Source of the DNA: Paragonimus westermani
Lineage: Eukaryota; Platyhelminthes; Trematoda; Plagiorchiida; Troglotrematidae
Direction of reading: 5' to 3'
Length of the DNA: 64,000 bases
NCBI GenBank assembly: GCA_008508345.1
Contig: QNGE01003764.1
Span: 3,417 to 67,416, forward strand
Every line of letters starts with the position of its first letter. The stretch's first letter is position 1. The position numbers and the translations under genes were made by a program. A model generated the notes under the pieces. That model was not told the origin of the DNA, did not search any database, and saw only the letters and a program-made list of their open reading frames with translations. Of the stretch, positions 12,101-25,489 are shown one piece after another.

Positions 12101-14740
12101 AACTTGCTACTACCGTTAAGTCTAGCCTCTAAATATTGCAGATGTATTAATGAAAGTATGACAACAATCATGAAGACATAGCATCTTCAAACTTATTTGC
12201 GTAGCCCCAAATTAGTGAGCAGAGTATGATGTAATTTCTCGTTATTACCTCCATTGCTGGTTTACCATACACTGTTCGAATTCAGAGGCATCTAAGTTAA
12301 ACTGTGGTAGAGCCCATGAGTTCTACTATTGTGAAGTCCGAATTTAGGTGATCCGCTATCTCTTTGATGAGTGCAGTTCAAGTTGGGATACTATCACTGG
12401 TCGTCGATAGTGCATACGATTGTCAGCAGATAAAAAGAAATCGAAACTATATTTCCAATTCAGCTGGATCTGTTTTGTTTTTATTATCGTTTGGCAACTG
12501 AGCAATCATGAAGCTTCTCCATCGTTGCTTCGTTGAATTATATTATCATTGGTTTACGAACAATATTTATGATTAACGTTTCGTGAGGTTTCCCCGTTGG
12601 GATTGGTCCGAATAGCTAAAATTTAAACAGCCAGATTTCTGGATTTCTCAATAAGAAAGACTGTGCACAACAAGTTCTCCTTTTGTAATTCAAACCTCAG
12701 TGATCGCCTTGCTTATTAATCATCGTCCTCTAAGCAGCGACCGCTATCCAGTAAGCTCCCGTGAAGCGTGGGTGTACACGGTCCGGGTTCATCTCCCATC
12801 GTAGGTCAACTGGTCGAAGTGATTACGTTCGACACAAGGTGTACGTGCCTCCGTATAACGTCGACACATATGTCAGTATACTAACTGTGTCGGCACGCTT
12901 ATCTGGTCCCTCTTTCTGGACAATATTGTCAAGGGTCGACCAACTTTTGTTGCAGTTCACGAGTAGGAGTTCAGCCTACGCTCAAGGTTGGCGGCTAGGG
13001 TTGTTGTTCTGCCTATTTGGTGACAGGAACATTAAACGACTGAAAGCGATGGTCACGGACTAACCGAGTAATCATGAAAGTGTAGTGAAAAAAAGCCCTC
13101 AACATTCTTTTTGGCCTAAAACTTAATCTTAGCTTCGTCAACCAAACGAATGCGGAATTCCCCATAGAGATGCCATTTCTAGTGAATACACAGAACTGCT
13201 GCTGAAGCTCCAGAACAGTGGACGTTCTGGTAATGGACCACCACTTCGGCTCATATTTCGAATGCTTGCGATTAGTGTGAGTGTAGTACAGCGAAAACAG
13301 AATAGTGGGTGTGTCGTAAAGCTGTACAAATGTCTGTAACCTCATGAATCGAGTCGACATTCTAATGCATACGAGTAAGCTCAAAGTGCACTGCAATTGA
13401 GATGTCCATTCAATCGGGACGTTCTCATTTGCTGAAGCTTCCTTTTCTTCTTTAGTTTTATTCACCTAGTTCTTTCGTGCACCGTGGATACAACGAATAC
13501 CCTTCGTAATCAGTGCCTCATCTGCTATTGCAGTCAGTGAGAATAGTCCGACAATATTCTCTTGTTTAATATTGAATAGCTATTAAGCTTCTGTTATGAA
13601 ACGACCACTTTCAAGTCACAAAACAGTCAATTAGGTTTCTTCTTGGACTAGATACACAGTTTCTTCTATTTAAAACAGTTCATTCCCTTGGTGAACTCGA
13701 GTGAAACAATTATACTTCGGAGAAAATCATGTGAATTGCATCTTCTCATTGTTTCATTCAAGTCTTTTCTTGTATTTGCTTTAAAAACCACTGATACACA
13801 CGACCAGCTCCGCCATCCCCCATAGGCCAAAATATCTTTCAAAAAATACCACTGTCTAGCGAAAGTAACTAGTTCAGGGGTAATCCTCTAAAAACACATC
13901 ACCAAGTGAGCCGTTGACTTACACAAAACACTTCTTGTGTTCGGGTGTACCCAATCTGGTGCAACCTACCACGGTGTGTCGTAACCGCATTTAGCGGTGG
14001 TTGAGTTCAAGCGCAGACCTGACGCACATATTCAGGACACCGATCTGAATGTTCAGATAACTTAATCATCAGAATCATTGTGATATAATGAAGGTATCTC
14101 AATGCCGATGTTACCCAAATGTTCTCTGCGGTAAGTTGCACTGTGATTGTTTTATGCTCGATGAGCAGTGGTTGAGTTTCTGTTCTACCCATTATCGTCT
14201 GAAATTGGCCTTCAGCGTCCCTTTAGTGTTGACCTACTGGAACTCAAACAATCCTCCTACTTTTCTTCTCTTTTTCAAATCGTCCAACATACATTCATAT
14301 GTACAGAAGGACACTGGGCCTCCTATAGCTTTAAAGTTCTCATACATTTTACGAAGTGGTGAAAAGTAATGTGATTTCAATTCTTTTTTACTGTTTTAAC
14401 GAAAAATGTAAAGGTGGTCGCGATAGACTATGGGGCGCCACTTCGTAATCTAATCAGGTAGAGAGCCTGTCGAGTTTAGGCATACCGTGTCGGGGCTGGC
14501 TCGATTTTAGCTTTAACCATTTCACTCCTTTTTAAACTGCAAGGCTGTTTTGGTATTTGGCTAAAGTGGAGGGCTGGCAGGGCGTACCGACGTTCCGTCT
14601 GTAGAGCTCCGAACACATCGTCTCAGCAAAGTTCTCACAGGTGAACGAAGGTTTGGAATGGTTCATGACGCTGACTGTCCAACCGGAATCCCATGATTAC
14701 TTTCGTTCTTTGCTGGTCCTATCAGGCAACGATAGTCTGA
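9163..14740. other. Long stretch without an assignable gene
   Basis: The longest frames are 150 codons (13013-13465, minus) and 100 codons (12761-13063, plus); they overlap each other's ends and show no motif I know. Smaller ones lie at 9050-9328, 10271-10558 and 11207-11470 (minus). I see no RT, integrase or endonuclease signature, no SINE head and no long tandem repeat. Confidence 0.4.
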
Positions 14741-14801
14741 GTGGGGATCGAACCGGCAACCCTTCGCGTTACGAGCCAAAGCTGTTTTCTGCTCGGCCAT
14801 C
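14741..14801 (-). repeat. tRNA-like sequence (pol III promoter boxes), likely SINE head
   Basis: On the minus strand TGGCCGAGCAG resembles an A box and GGTTCGATCCC a B box, about 35 bases apart. An anticodon-like loop (CTCGTAA) sits between them. The stems do not close: the T stem and the anticodon stem have mismatches, and there is no acceptor pairing. It is therefore read as a tRNA-derived repeat or a tRNA pseudogene, not a functional tRNA. Confidence 0.4.
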
Positions 14802-15499
14802 AGTTCTGTCAGTTTTCACCGTGACAGACGTAAGTTTTTTCAGGTCAGCTTACTCCACTCTTATGTTGGGATTTTACTCCCACTTTATCACGGAGCCGTA
14901 GATTCTGGCCTAATTGTAAACTTGTCTACTGAATCTGCTCGGAAAGGCCCCCTTTGGGGTTTGGAGCAGAAAAACTGCCTAGTCACTCAATGATGTGGAT
15001 TCTGCGAAGAAGTGGGCTCGGTTTTAGGACTTGGGGCGAATGTTTTAGACCGGTTTTCTTGCTGGTATATTACATCCCCATACGCATGTGCCTCTCACTA
15101 CTATTGATTACTACGCTGTTCCACGGACTCCAGTGAATCAGAGATAAACGGTACAACTAACTCGCAGGTGAGGTGTTTGCAACAAAATAAGGAGGGTTTT
15201 GCACACCTACTATTGCATGTAGAGATTAGATGAACGTCAAACAGAAATTCCGTGCATCAGTTATTATGTTATCGAACAACATTCTACTGCTTTTAAGAGA
15301 TAAACAGCTTGATTAGTGTGATTAGTGTGTGATGACACTGAACGATATGAGTAACGCCATCTCCTTCTTCTTGACACAGAATCACAGGATGAAGACTGTG
15401 TGTCGAACAGCAACTTAGGCTGGAGTCAGTATGTTCAAACAGAACTCCACGATTAGTATAAACTGAACATCATTCAGAACTGTTTACAGCTTTCGGACT
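14802..15499. other. No assignable gene
   Basis: Short open frames only (60-86 codons). No motif, repeat or RNA structure stands out. Confidence 0.4.
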
Positions 15500-15660
15500 G
15501 AGATGGATCCTTCGAAAAAAGCAGAAGACTCGGGTTTTGCTCGTGTTAGAGATTGTCAGTAGGGCATATTTGTGTCAGGATTGGGATTTGAACTCCGGTT
15601 AGAGTTTTCTAAAAAACGGCCTTGTGACCAGTGCATTAACCAGAACTATGCTAGTTCGCA
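15500..15660 (-). repeat. tRNA-derived SINE, copy 3 (minus strand)
   Basis: Read on the minus strand, TGGTTAATGCACTGGTCAC precedes a well-kept B box (GGAGTTCAAATCC, 15584-15596), then a hammerhead-like segment, then …CGAGTCTTCTGCTTTTTTCG. Order and sequence match the copies at 1, 2590 and 50186. The A box region has diverged. Confidence 0.65.
15520..15577 (-). ncRNA. Decayed hammerhead-like segment in SINE copy 3
   Basis: The minus strand reads ATGCCCTACTGACAATCTC, then TAACACGAGCAAAACCCGAG and TCTTCTGC. The CTGA start of the first box and the GAGTC cleavage region are retained. GAAA has become CAAA, and helix II is imperfect. It supports the family consensus but should not cleave. Confidence 0.4.
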
Positions 15661-17300
15661 TGATCTTCACGAATCGTGCTCAATAAAGAGGTAACAATTG
15701 GATGCTAATATTTTTGGCATAATACTATCCATGCAGCGTGCATTAAGAATGTTCTTCATAAATGACCTTTGTTATGAATAATAAAGGTTAGCTTATCCAT
15801 TTTTCAGAACCTGTGTTGATTATTGCGGTTAGAAGCCGTGGAGCTAAAGTGAACCCACGGGCGAAAATTTGTCCTAAAACGTTGGTCTTACAAGCAGAAA
15901 ACGTGAATGTGTTTTTTCGCGCGGCTGTTCCTTTGTGATGAAACGGAATTATCTAATATAATCAAGAATAAGTCAGGATAGATGAATTTGCTCTTCTGTT
16001 ACAACGTATATCTGTTTCATTATTGTGTACGAAGATCTAAACAGGTCATCACTTGCATCTGGTCCATAGAATCATGGAATCAACATACGGCTGATCAGAT
16101 TAATTGACCAAAACCGTTCATTTCAGTCTCTACAGCAAAGTTATCGGTACCTCCGATGGCGATTGTTCACGGTATAGTATTTAAAACACAATCCCTGATG
16201 ATATCATTCAAACAGAGCGAACCATGGTGGTTTACACAGCACTGACCATGTATGAAATTTACGTCCTTTTCCCTCCCAACTTGTTACATTTCTGTGTACG
16301 TGCACCCGCTTCTCAGTACGCAAAGCCTAGGTGACTTTTGTTAACTATTTGTGATTACCTGACTTATTGATCTTCACATCATCCCACGCTTCTCTTACTG
16401 CTTCACGTGGATATACAACATGGTTATTTGGTACACTCAAACTTATACTGAACCGCAATCGGTTCTGTTAAAACGTACCCACTTTAGCAGGTGGGCTGTA
16501 ACTGCCGGCTCGTATTATTCAAACTTGCACGTCATCAGTCACTTCCTGGTGCAGTTATCGTATAGTGCTGCCAGAACCCTAACAAAACTGAGACAGGCAC
16601 AAGAGAGACGGTCAACAGGGTGAGGTGATGGGACACTTGGGGTTTGTGTGCCAGCGTGCGCAATGCTCGGGTACCCTTTTATAAGTCATTAGTTCTTCGA
16701 ATCAGCAATGAGGAAGTGCGTTTCTGTTAGTAAGGCCCAGACCCACAATACTTCCTGTCACTTAAGAACCCCGGATGGCCGTTTAAGACACTTATTCGAC
16801 CGCACAATTACTTCCGGTTTACCTGAGCGGCCGAAGGCTATTCAAACCGCATCTGCTCACAATACTACGTGTTAAGGATTGTTACCATTATAGTAATCTC
16901 GAAGGTTTCTGCCTGACAACTACACAACAGCCATAGAAGCGTACACCGTTGGACAAAAGTCAATGCAATCATAAAGTCTGTTAGGATTCATGGTTATACG
17001 CAGTCGATCAGAATAGCTATGAACCTTTTGATTTGGCCCGAACAACATCGGATGTTGAACGTTTAGTCAGATCCGACTGGTTTTGTAAGTAACAAATTGA
17101 TCATAGGTAAAAACGTGCAAATTGCAACCAACAGGAGTCTGTGCACGGGAAGCAAGCGTTAGCAAGTGGCGTCTTCTAAGGCATTAGAATAAACAATGAA
17201 ACTGAGCGGTGTAAAAGCAGACGAGTCAGATTTCATTATGTCATTGAGGAAGACGTCGTATTGAAAGTGCGGTTGACACTGGATGCGTTCAAGCCCCGCG
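15661..17300. other. No assignable gene
   Basis: The only frame over 60 codons is at 16420-16623 (67 codons), with no motif. Nothing else is recognised. Confidence 0.4.
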
Positions 17301-17308
17301 GAACGCGG

Positions 17309-17372
17309 GAGTGGCCCACTGGTTAGTGTTCAGACAGTTTGGCCGTCAAGTGTTCCAATCCGAGAGTCACCG
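17309..17372 (+). repeat. Possible tRNA-like SINE head
   Basis: TGGCCCACTGG fits the A-box pattern and TGTTCCAATCC approximates a B box about 30 bases later. No hammerhead or shared body follows, so it is not the family of copies 1-5. It could be a chance match. Confidence 0.3.
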
Positions 17373-17752
17373 TCTTGTCCCCACGTTGCTCGTCAAACCT
17401 GTTGTGGTCTTTAATTGTTCCTCGCTAATTGTGTGCAGAATCAACGGCGGTCAACGCGAAAACATTCTGAAGGCGGCAGCTGTATCCCCATGTATTACGA
17501 ACGAGCTGACCCACATTTATCAGACTGCTGTGCCAACGATTATGGGAGTGGCGTAGACATTGTTTGGCCCCCACAAGTTGCAATTTGTGTGTCCGGATTC
17601 TATCATCAGTAGGCTGAAGTCGCTCGTACTGAGCGGAAGCAAAAAAGGTGGGTTGTGTAGCAACGATCGATAAATCGACAGGACTAAAACGTAAAACCAC
17701 CAGTAAGCCAATCAATATGCACGTCATAAACACTGTACCGATCGTCACCAAA

Positions 17753-18449
17753 ATGTGGAGCAGCATACAAAATTCAGCGTCCAAATGATGTCACAGAGAT
17801 TTCAGTCGAAGGGCTTGCCCAAAGAGCCTACCTAAAAACAGGCCTACTAATCAAATCGAGTTAACGAACGAATCTAAGACACCACTGTAACCGCAGCCAG
17901 GCTAGGTAGCACGGGAGCGTACGGGCATTTCAGGTCCAATCGCCTGCCATTCTTGTCCCGGTGTTTTGACCACCAAGGTCCACGAGCGATAACACCGGGC
18001 TGTTCACATACTCTTCAGCAGACGTCTCAACGTTTGAAATGCAGCACAGAACTGGAAACTAGCATACACCGATGGGCGCAAATGGACAGAGCAAAAGTAC
18101 CATATATTCCTAACGGAGTGTCATCACGATAATTTTCCCACCAACCGGTGGGCAGTAGAAAGCTGAATTCGTGAACGGAACAGATTTATAATTTACTGAA
18201 AAACTGACTGAAGCCTAACAATTTCCCTGTAGAATCTGTGCACGTCACGCCAGATTTTTAGGTTCAACGCGCCATTTGTTGTCTCTACCGTGACGCAATA
18301 TAGCCGTGTTGTTAAAACGCAAAGCCTTGCACGGAATTTCTCAGTTTTGTGGCTTTGTTGTTGAAGCTGCCTCTTTCCATTTCCATTCAATCTATCTAAT
18401 AGAGTCATTTTAGTCATAAATTTGGGCTATGACGTAAGCAACTTGCTGT
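17753..18449 (-). repeat. Inverted duplication 1, left arm
   Basis: Every segment I compared with the reverse complement of 20300-20997 was identical over about 697 bases, including a 74-codon frame at 18193-18417. Identity ends abruptly at both sides. Inside, the sequence is a member of a dispersed repeat whose diverged relative at 32700-33600 continues past 18449 (shared TTGCTG…TTAT.GAGATCGG). The left arm is therefore the more complete copy, and the right arm looks like its truncated inverted duplicate. Confidence 0.9.
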
Positions 18450-19960
18450 TTTATCGAGATCGGTGTGGACAACTCGTCCAAAAATGTTGGCCACATTGGA
18501 TTAGTTTTCTCCACATGCATGTTTACCCAAAAAATGGCCTGCCCATTTATGGCTGGACGGAGTAACATGTTCGAACCAGATCACAGTGGAGGACGGCGAC
18601 TAAAAAGATAGTACGCCGTTTTGGGGAAAACAATTACGGATGCCGTGGTCTTCACAGAAGAGCTTTGTGTAGCTTCTAGATATTATTGGATATCGTTAGC
18701 TTGATACATTTGCCTTTAATATCACACAAACAGTGTCTTCTTATCCATGCTGAATGAAAAAAATGAAATGCTTGGGTAACAGCTCTACCTTATTCCACTG
18801 CACTCGAATAAAAGCGACATCATATTGAGGTAGGATTCGACTGAATGTTTGTTCAGATTCCTTTGTTCAATCAACGTCCATTGAATGAACTCGGTACATG
18901 GATCTGCCAATTGACACAAACAAAAAATTCATTATACAGTGAACCAACAAAAAAGAAGACAAGTGAGGATAGAATACCATTGTTGCTCGGCTTTATGGAA
19001 AATAAGGCTGGTGATATCAAAGACGATGATGGCCGATGCTGGATACTAACGAAACCATAGATGTAACCGACGTAACAGAATTACGCCTAACTTACTCGTC
19101 TCTTCTTTGTCTGTGTACTATGTGCACGGTGATGACCTACCAACCTGAGAGGGTTAACACGCACTCGGCTGCAGTCACCACAACAACGGAAGTTCCTTCA
19201 CGTATCATGCATTTGCATTCACGACCGCGTAACTGAAGCCCGTTGAACCTTCGGTCGCACATCCGCGTCTCATTCCTCCAGACTGTGTGGTTCGAGGTTA
19301 AGCCCTCTCAAGATGTAGAGTATATGGTTGGCGGCATCCGATTCGTATTAGCCTGTCACAGTGGCCGAAGCCAAAGAACGCCTGCGCTTATCCATCACTG
19401 CAATTGGCTTACGCTGCACCAATTGCAGTTCCACCAACACACCACATATCCAGTGTAAACCCGAAGGAATAAGACTGGGAGGTGTGACAGTGGGGCCTTT
19501 GTGTCCAGCCGACCAATGCTGGTTAGCCACTTGATTGGCTAATAAGGAAAGGAAACCCCTATCTATCGGAAACTAAACAGAGAGATGCTGCAATGACGAG
19601 ATCTACACTGAGAAGAAGGATTTTTGAAGTGTAATACAAGAAGCATTGCAGTATAGGGGTGCAAGTGTGTGCAACCTAAAGAAGATGGGGATGAATAGCA
19701 AATTTCTCGCTCAACTATGAAAAGCCATTCAGACCATTCACCATACAATGCACCAACAAAGCCGGAGAAAAGAATGGATAGAAGTCCACAGACGCTCACG
19801 TATCTGCTTTTTGTCTGGCTGCTCCCCATCGGCCAATCTGACAAGGTTGAACCTGCAAGGACCGAAGACACAGTCAGCCCAGCCCTCAGGATCAAAACAG
19901 CACGCAAGCCTGACCACCACGCCAAGGTAGCAGAAAAGGTCAGGTGTAAAGTATATACTA

Positions 19961-19992
<32 letters not shown>

Positions 19993-20299
19993 GATGAGTT
20001 GAATGTATCCATTCTACATCACAGTCAGAGGCGTCTGCATTTACAGACTGTATAGTTCTAGAGAGAACACTTTGTGAACAGATACAATTTTTGCAGAATG
20101 TATACCTATATGCAGTTCGATCAGTACAAATGTCATCTTGGATCGCACTCACAAAAATACAACAGTTTGTGCTGCTTCAAACCAAACGGCCCTTGCATCC
20201 GGTATGTAGCACGTATCACAACAAAACATGTTACCAAAGAAAACCACAGTCCAATTGAACACACACCTTCAACGAACTGCCTATGGTGACCAAGACAAC
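18450..20299. other. Spacer of inverted duplication 1, with dispersed repeat segments
   Basis: The first ~80 bases continue the repeat family of the left arm. Segments at 19325-19420 resemble 33500-33600, 19455-19545 resembles 37135-37225, about 19740-19800 resembles 37420-37480, and 19803-19950 resembles 41030-41165. An (AC)n(AG)n microsatellite is at 19960-19992. Overlapping frames of up to 149 codons here run through the microsatellite and are not convincing genes. Confidence 0.55.
19960..19992. repeat. (AC)n(AG)n microsatellite
   Basis: About eight AC units are followed by about eight AG units. Confidence 0.95.
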
Positions 20300-20997
20300 A
20301 CAGCAAGTTGCTTACGTCATAGCCCAAATTTATGACTAAAATGACTCTATTAGATAGATTGAATGGAAATGGAAAGAGGCAGCTTCAACAACAAAGCCAC
20401 AAAACTGAGAAATTCCGTGCAAGGCTTTGCGTTTTAACAACACGGCTATATTGCGTCACGGTAGAGACAACAAATGGCGCGTTGAACCTAAAAATCTGGC
20501 GTGACGTGCACAGATTCTACAGGGAAATTGTTAGGCTTCAGTCAGTTTTTCAGTAAATTATAAATCTGTTCCGTTCACGAATTCAGCTTTCTACTGCCCA
20601 CCGGTTGGTGGGAAAATTATCGTGATGACACTCCGTTAGGAATATATGGTACTTTTGCTCTGTCCATTTGCGCCCATCGGTGTATGCTAGTTTCCAGTTC
20701 TGTGCTGCATTTCAAACGTTGAGACGTCTGCTGAAGAGTATGTGAACAGCCCGGTGTTATCGCTCGTGGACCTTGGTGGTCAAAACACCGGGACAAGAAT
20801 GGCAGGCGATTGGACCTGAAATGCCCGTACGCTCCCGTGCTACCTAGCCTGGCTGCGGTTACAGTGGTGTCTTAGATTCGTTCGTTAACTCGATTTGATT
20901 AGTAGGCCTGTTTTTAGGTAGGCTCTTTGGGCAAGCCCTTCGACTGAAATCTCTGTGACATCATTTGGACGCTGAATTTTGTATGCTGCTCCACATT
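20300..20997 (+). repeat. Inverted duplication 1, right arm
   Basis: This is the reverse complement of 17753-18449, with no difference seen. The inner end (ACAGCAAGTTG…) abuts unrelated sequence, and the outer end stops at CCACATTTTG. Just beyond it the two flanks still share GACGATCGG after two mismatches, then diverge. There is no flanking target-site duplication. The duplicated 74-codon frame (20332-20556) is not a recognised protein. Confidence 0.9.
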
Positions 20998-23900
20998 TTG
21001 AAGACGATCGGAAGTCAGTATAAATCAGCCATTGAGAGTAAGTTAGGTTCCATCAGGTTCAAAAAGTTTCCGGTCTACCCTATAGAATCACTGTAAATCG
21101 TGTGAGTACCGGTATGTCTAGGGGAATAGGATGCTCTCACCGAAGGTCTTTGCGACTAGTTGGCAAGTGAGCCCTGCTACTTGTACAATTGTTGATGAGC
21201 CTGAGCCGTACACATTTCATTTCTGGCCATTAAACCCTTCCTTAATGCGGTTGGAGTCACTGCTCAGAAATTTTTATCAGGTATTTGATGGTACGGCTTG
21301 TTGAATCTTTGATTTCCTTCAATAGGATAGTGGAAATTTGTATGCGGTGTGTAGAGCTATTTCCACTTGTTATGAAGTTGCATTCTGATCTGCGCAGCTC
21401 TTTCCATTAGGCAGGAAACATAAAAAGTGTCATTGTACTGGTTGAATCTACCATGCAGTACACAACCAGCTTATGGGACACTGTCATTCGTATAAGTTTA
21501 TCGATGAGTGTCATAAAGTCAGACAAGGTTTTTGCTAATCAACCAAGCCTTCTAAACGATCACACATGGCTCTTCATCAAGGAAAGGTAGTGCGGATGGT
21601 ATGAGTTTTTAAGATGTTCACATTGTTAATCCTGCTTCCCATGCTGTGTAAACTTATGTAAATGGTTTCCATAGATGTAGAAGTTTTTCCAGATTTCCAG
21701 ATCTTGGTGATTCTTACGTAGGGTAATCTCTGAAGTTTCTTGTCCAAAAAGGACCGGCTTAAATGGCGTACTTGTTTACGGCTATCATACACCTCCCTAA
21801 CCCTTACCAGTTATCCCTGTGGCAGTTCGGAGTGAGTTACCTTATTCCAAGTGGGAAGTCTCGGGAGTCATTCATTATTCGGTGCATAGTGTCATCAAGG
21901 ACTATGAACAAACAGGTAGGTTCGGGTTGTTGACCTAACGCCGCCTAATTGTTCACTTTCCGTCCTCATGGTAACGATCAAGGATCTTTTGAGAAAAGCC
22001 CTAATTGCGACAAAAACAACATGCCCGGAGGTGATAAGCGCTGACCTAAGAAGCTGAAATATGAAGCCATCCGAAAAGATCAGAAATTTTACATCCATAC
22101 TCGGTTAACTCAGTTATGCAGTAACTATCGTGTGCCAATTACTTGGATCGTGGAGAGTTCGAAAGTCACATCACTAGTGCAAACGTAACGCTTTCGGTAT
22201 CGGAGCAACATAAAGATACAAAGACGATGGGGACGTCATGTTTTCGGGTTGTGAGCGACGCCTAATGGTGAACACTTGAATGACGAATTTTGAAAACGGA
22301 GTTCACGTTGGTAAACTGTCTACTCAGCTACAACGAATAAAACAATCCACAGATGATGGTGATGCTTTGATTTTTCTCACGTTGTGAGTCGATTGTAAAA
22401 TCTGCAATGGATACTTACTTATTCGTTAACATAACAGATAATCTTATCGAGCTCGGTATACTGGCTGAAGAAAACCAGAAACGTGGAAGGTATTTAGGAA
22501 GAACGTAGGTGTGATCTCACTAAAATACATGTTGATACAGGAAACCCACATTTCAGTTGGAGGTGGAATGATGAAACGAAACCGTTCTTTAATAAAGATT
22601 TAACAGGTCTCATGTGATTTTCCAGTATACTTTTTCATGGTCGCCCACCCTCAAAGTTCCGTTTTCGACCCACTGTTGTCCTGTAGCTGCCCGTTTTAAA
22701 TAAAACACTAAATCTCCCCCTTGGCAACCACAGATTTTGGTACCACAATTTACTGCTGGCTTTTCGGGTTCTTTCCCTCAGCAGACCGGGTGACTAGAAC
22801 GTTTCTGAATTATGCATTCGAATGTAGTTCATGTTGAACATTCACTGGAATCAGTGAAACCTTTGAAATTTCACAGACTAGAGAAAATTCGCAAACCCTG
22901 ACTGTGGTGCCAGGTAACAGAAAAACAAACGGAGTTACAGATGGAGCACATCAAGCTAAAACAGACAAACGGCTTCGTCCCGAGAAATTTTGAGGACCAT
23001 GCCAAAATGAATAGAAATAAAGCTAAGGTAACGGGAATTAAAAGAGGGGTGAGACTCGGATATAAAACAGGTCAACATGGTACAAGTGCGCTTCGGTAGA
23101 AAAAAATTGCCAGCATTTCCACTAGAGTCCTTACACCATCTCTGAGTTATTCTCATGGTCAAGGAGGTTAGAGATTAGAACTGGCATCACAAATATATAT
23201 ACGCCAGGTCTTTACGCCTACTGATGGCTCTTTCATGACAGATTCAGAAAAGGCGTTCCACGTTGAACGTACCCTATCACTGAAACAATGTTACTTACAA
23301 TTCCGGCGACTCACGTAGTGTTGAGGCTCCAGCCAGTGACCTCAAGTACATCGATTCGTACTAAGCGTATGAGGATGCAGCGACTGACGTATCAGTCTGT
23401 GGATCATAATAAGGCAGCCTTTGTCGCGTTGATAGTATATGGAGAGATTATTCCACTTAAGCAAACCTTTTAAGTTAACAAGTAATAAACTGGTTAAACA
23501 CTCCTTGTTTTCGTACGTAGCACTCTGTCGATCACATAAATGTCCTTCATAATGAACGGTTGATACGTTTGAATACTTCTCTCGAACTGTATGTACCAAT
23601 GACCCGAACAGTAACTGGAAGCTCCACAAAGGTCACGTTGGCTTTCGTCGTCATTAAGAATCAGTCAGAAAACATGAGACCTTGTGTGTCAGGAATGGAT
23701 TGTGGACCAATGGCCGATGTTAAACAGAAATGAGGAAACTAAGCGGTACCGAGAAGCATTGTTAGCGATAAAATGTTCTATCCCTCCAGGGGTGATACAC
23801 TGTTTACGTGACACTAATGAACTACTACTACCGCGATGACAAGGATGTGAGTGATCATATACTGGGAAACATGTGTCTAAAGGTGGTACTGCACGCTAAA

Positions 23901-25294
23901 ACATAAACATAGCTTGGGGTAAAATAAACACGTTGATCATTCTATCAACCGGGTCCAAAACTTATGCCAGTAAGGTGGTCGATCGGACAGTAAAGCACAA
24001 ACTGTAGTTGGGTTAATCAGGTCGATTTGTTTAACCGAAGATCAGTCCTACCCTCTTTAGTGATTCGGATTTCAGCTTACTACTAACCCGTCGCACTTGT
24101 GTAGAAGGCCATGCAGTATACCTCAGACCGCTCAAACAAAACACCTTGACGACTGAACATCAGACCTACAGGAAACGATTATGGTGCACAGTCTAGCACA
24201 GACGAGGTAGTCTGATCAGTTTTTGCGCGGAAGACTGGTATCGATTTGTCACTCGTGCTTGTTGGTAGAATCGCTGCACAATACAGATCCAGTATGAAAC
24301 CAGGTCTCAAGAGCACCTAGAACTTAACTGCGAGAGCTTATTACGTTTGAAGGTTACCCACGAATGAGACCAATTTAGTGGTAATCAAGCAGTTTAGGTT
24401 TAGAACCATTCTTCAGGAAAATGGAGATTTTACTCACATGCAGTAAGCTAGCGGACTGTGTGGAAGAAGGAACTTTGATAAACAGATTGAGAACAACACA
24501 AAGTTAGGAGAAGGTGGTAATGCTGTACGTTTCAACTACCTCGGGTGGCCTTCCTCAGGAGTGTTTCAATTGAAATCACATCAACAAAGGAACAGAGGTC
24601 ACGTGGGACTTATGTATTTATCAGAAGCATGTTAAACACAACGCCCAAAATGTTTGACTTCATTCGTACTAAATTTGGTGCGGATATCTTACAAGAAGAA
24701 ATTTTGTTGTTTAAAGTGAAACTGTTTAGAAGTATAAAGAGCCCTAGCATAGTTCAGTGCACCAGAAGAAGTTTCGATGTTATCCACAAAAATATGACGG
24801 ATATGGAGTATTGGTAACCTCTCTGTCCCTTGGTTGACTGTTATAGAGTGAAAGGAAACGAACCCACTGGATGTAGGTAGTTAACCCATCTAGGTGACCT
24901 GTGCCCCGCTGCCAGGCCAACAACGTTGTAGCATGCACTGGGCACAGAACGCGCACACGCCTCTTGCAAACCGGTCGTCTGGATGTCAGTGTATTGGCAA
25001 CCCACTGAGATTAGTTTCGCTCATCATAGTCGTCCCGAAGGCCGAGCGCCACCCGCATGAGGTGGTTTGTCTCCCCAAGTATACACCTAGGTCACATTAT
25101 GCTAGAGTGGAATTGCATCGGTTTACCATCAGACCCGGACACTACGTATCAAGGCCTACAGACTAAAGTTGACCGATTACTCTGGGTTCATCAGCCGTCT
25201 CTTTGGCTACCAAAGTAGCCGCCAGACTTACTAGGATAGCTGCCACTGTAACGCCCCAGAAGAGGCTTGTTCGACTTTTTCGGTGTCATCGAGT
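20998..25294. other. Long stretch without an assignable gene
   Basis: Frames of 61-95 codons only (for example 23342-23629 minus, 24545-24817 and 24894-25166 plus), with no motif I can defend. No SINE head, RT or integrase signature was seen. Confidence 0.4.
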
Positions 25295-25480
25295 TCAGTA
25301 ATGTGTAGTTTCAGCCTGATGAAAAGTTTTAATCCTATAGTCATCGTCTGGAGCCAGCACGACGGTTACTATGCTTCCTTTCCAAACGGTCGGGAAAATC
25401 CCTGTATTATTCACAAACGATCGCCTTCCTGCGTTTGTACACAATTCTGTCCTGTCTAGTCCCGGAGGGGCAGTGATCAT
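25295..25480 (-). pseudogene. Non-LTR retrotransposon RT fragment (N-terminal RT motifs)
   Basis: The 61-codon minus frame holds the line-up GIFPTVWKGSIVTVV…PDDDYRIKTF, the segment just before the YRPISL motif in Jockey/CR1-type RTs, preceded by ITAPPGLDR, a remnant of the GPDGI.P block. About 20 residues between the two blocks are shortened, and the YRPIS motif itself is broken (FHQAETTHY). It is too short to assign a clade. It abuts SINE copy 4. Confidence 0.6.
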
Positions 25481-25489
25481 TACGGGCGC

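Noticed and set aside
13013..13465. 150-codon minus-strand frame as a gene
   Set aside because: No motif, no start or splice context, and composition typical of chance frames.
14741..14801. A functional tRNA (anticodon CGT)
   Set aside because: Acceptor, anticodon and T stems do not pair properly; it is better explained as a tRNA-derived repeat.
19563..20055. Overlapping frames of 112 and 149 codons
   Set aside because: They run through an AC/AG microsatellite and dispersed repeat sequence, on both strands at once.
18193..20556. Identical 74-codon proteins as a conserved duplicated gene
   Set aside because: The identity extends evenly over the whole inverted arms, non-coding parts included, so it says nothing about coding.
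25310..25345. Hammerhead candidate (GCCTGATGAAAAG)
   Set aside because: No GAAA box or pairing partner follows; the match to CTGATGA alone is expected by chance.
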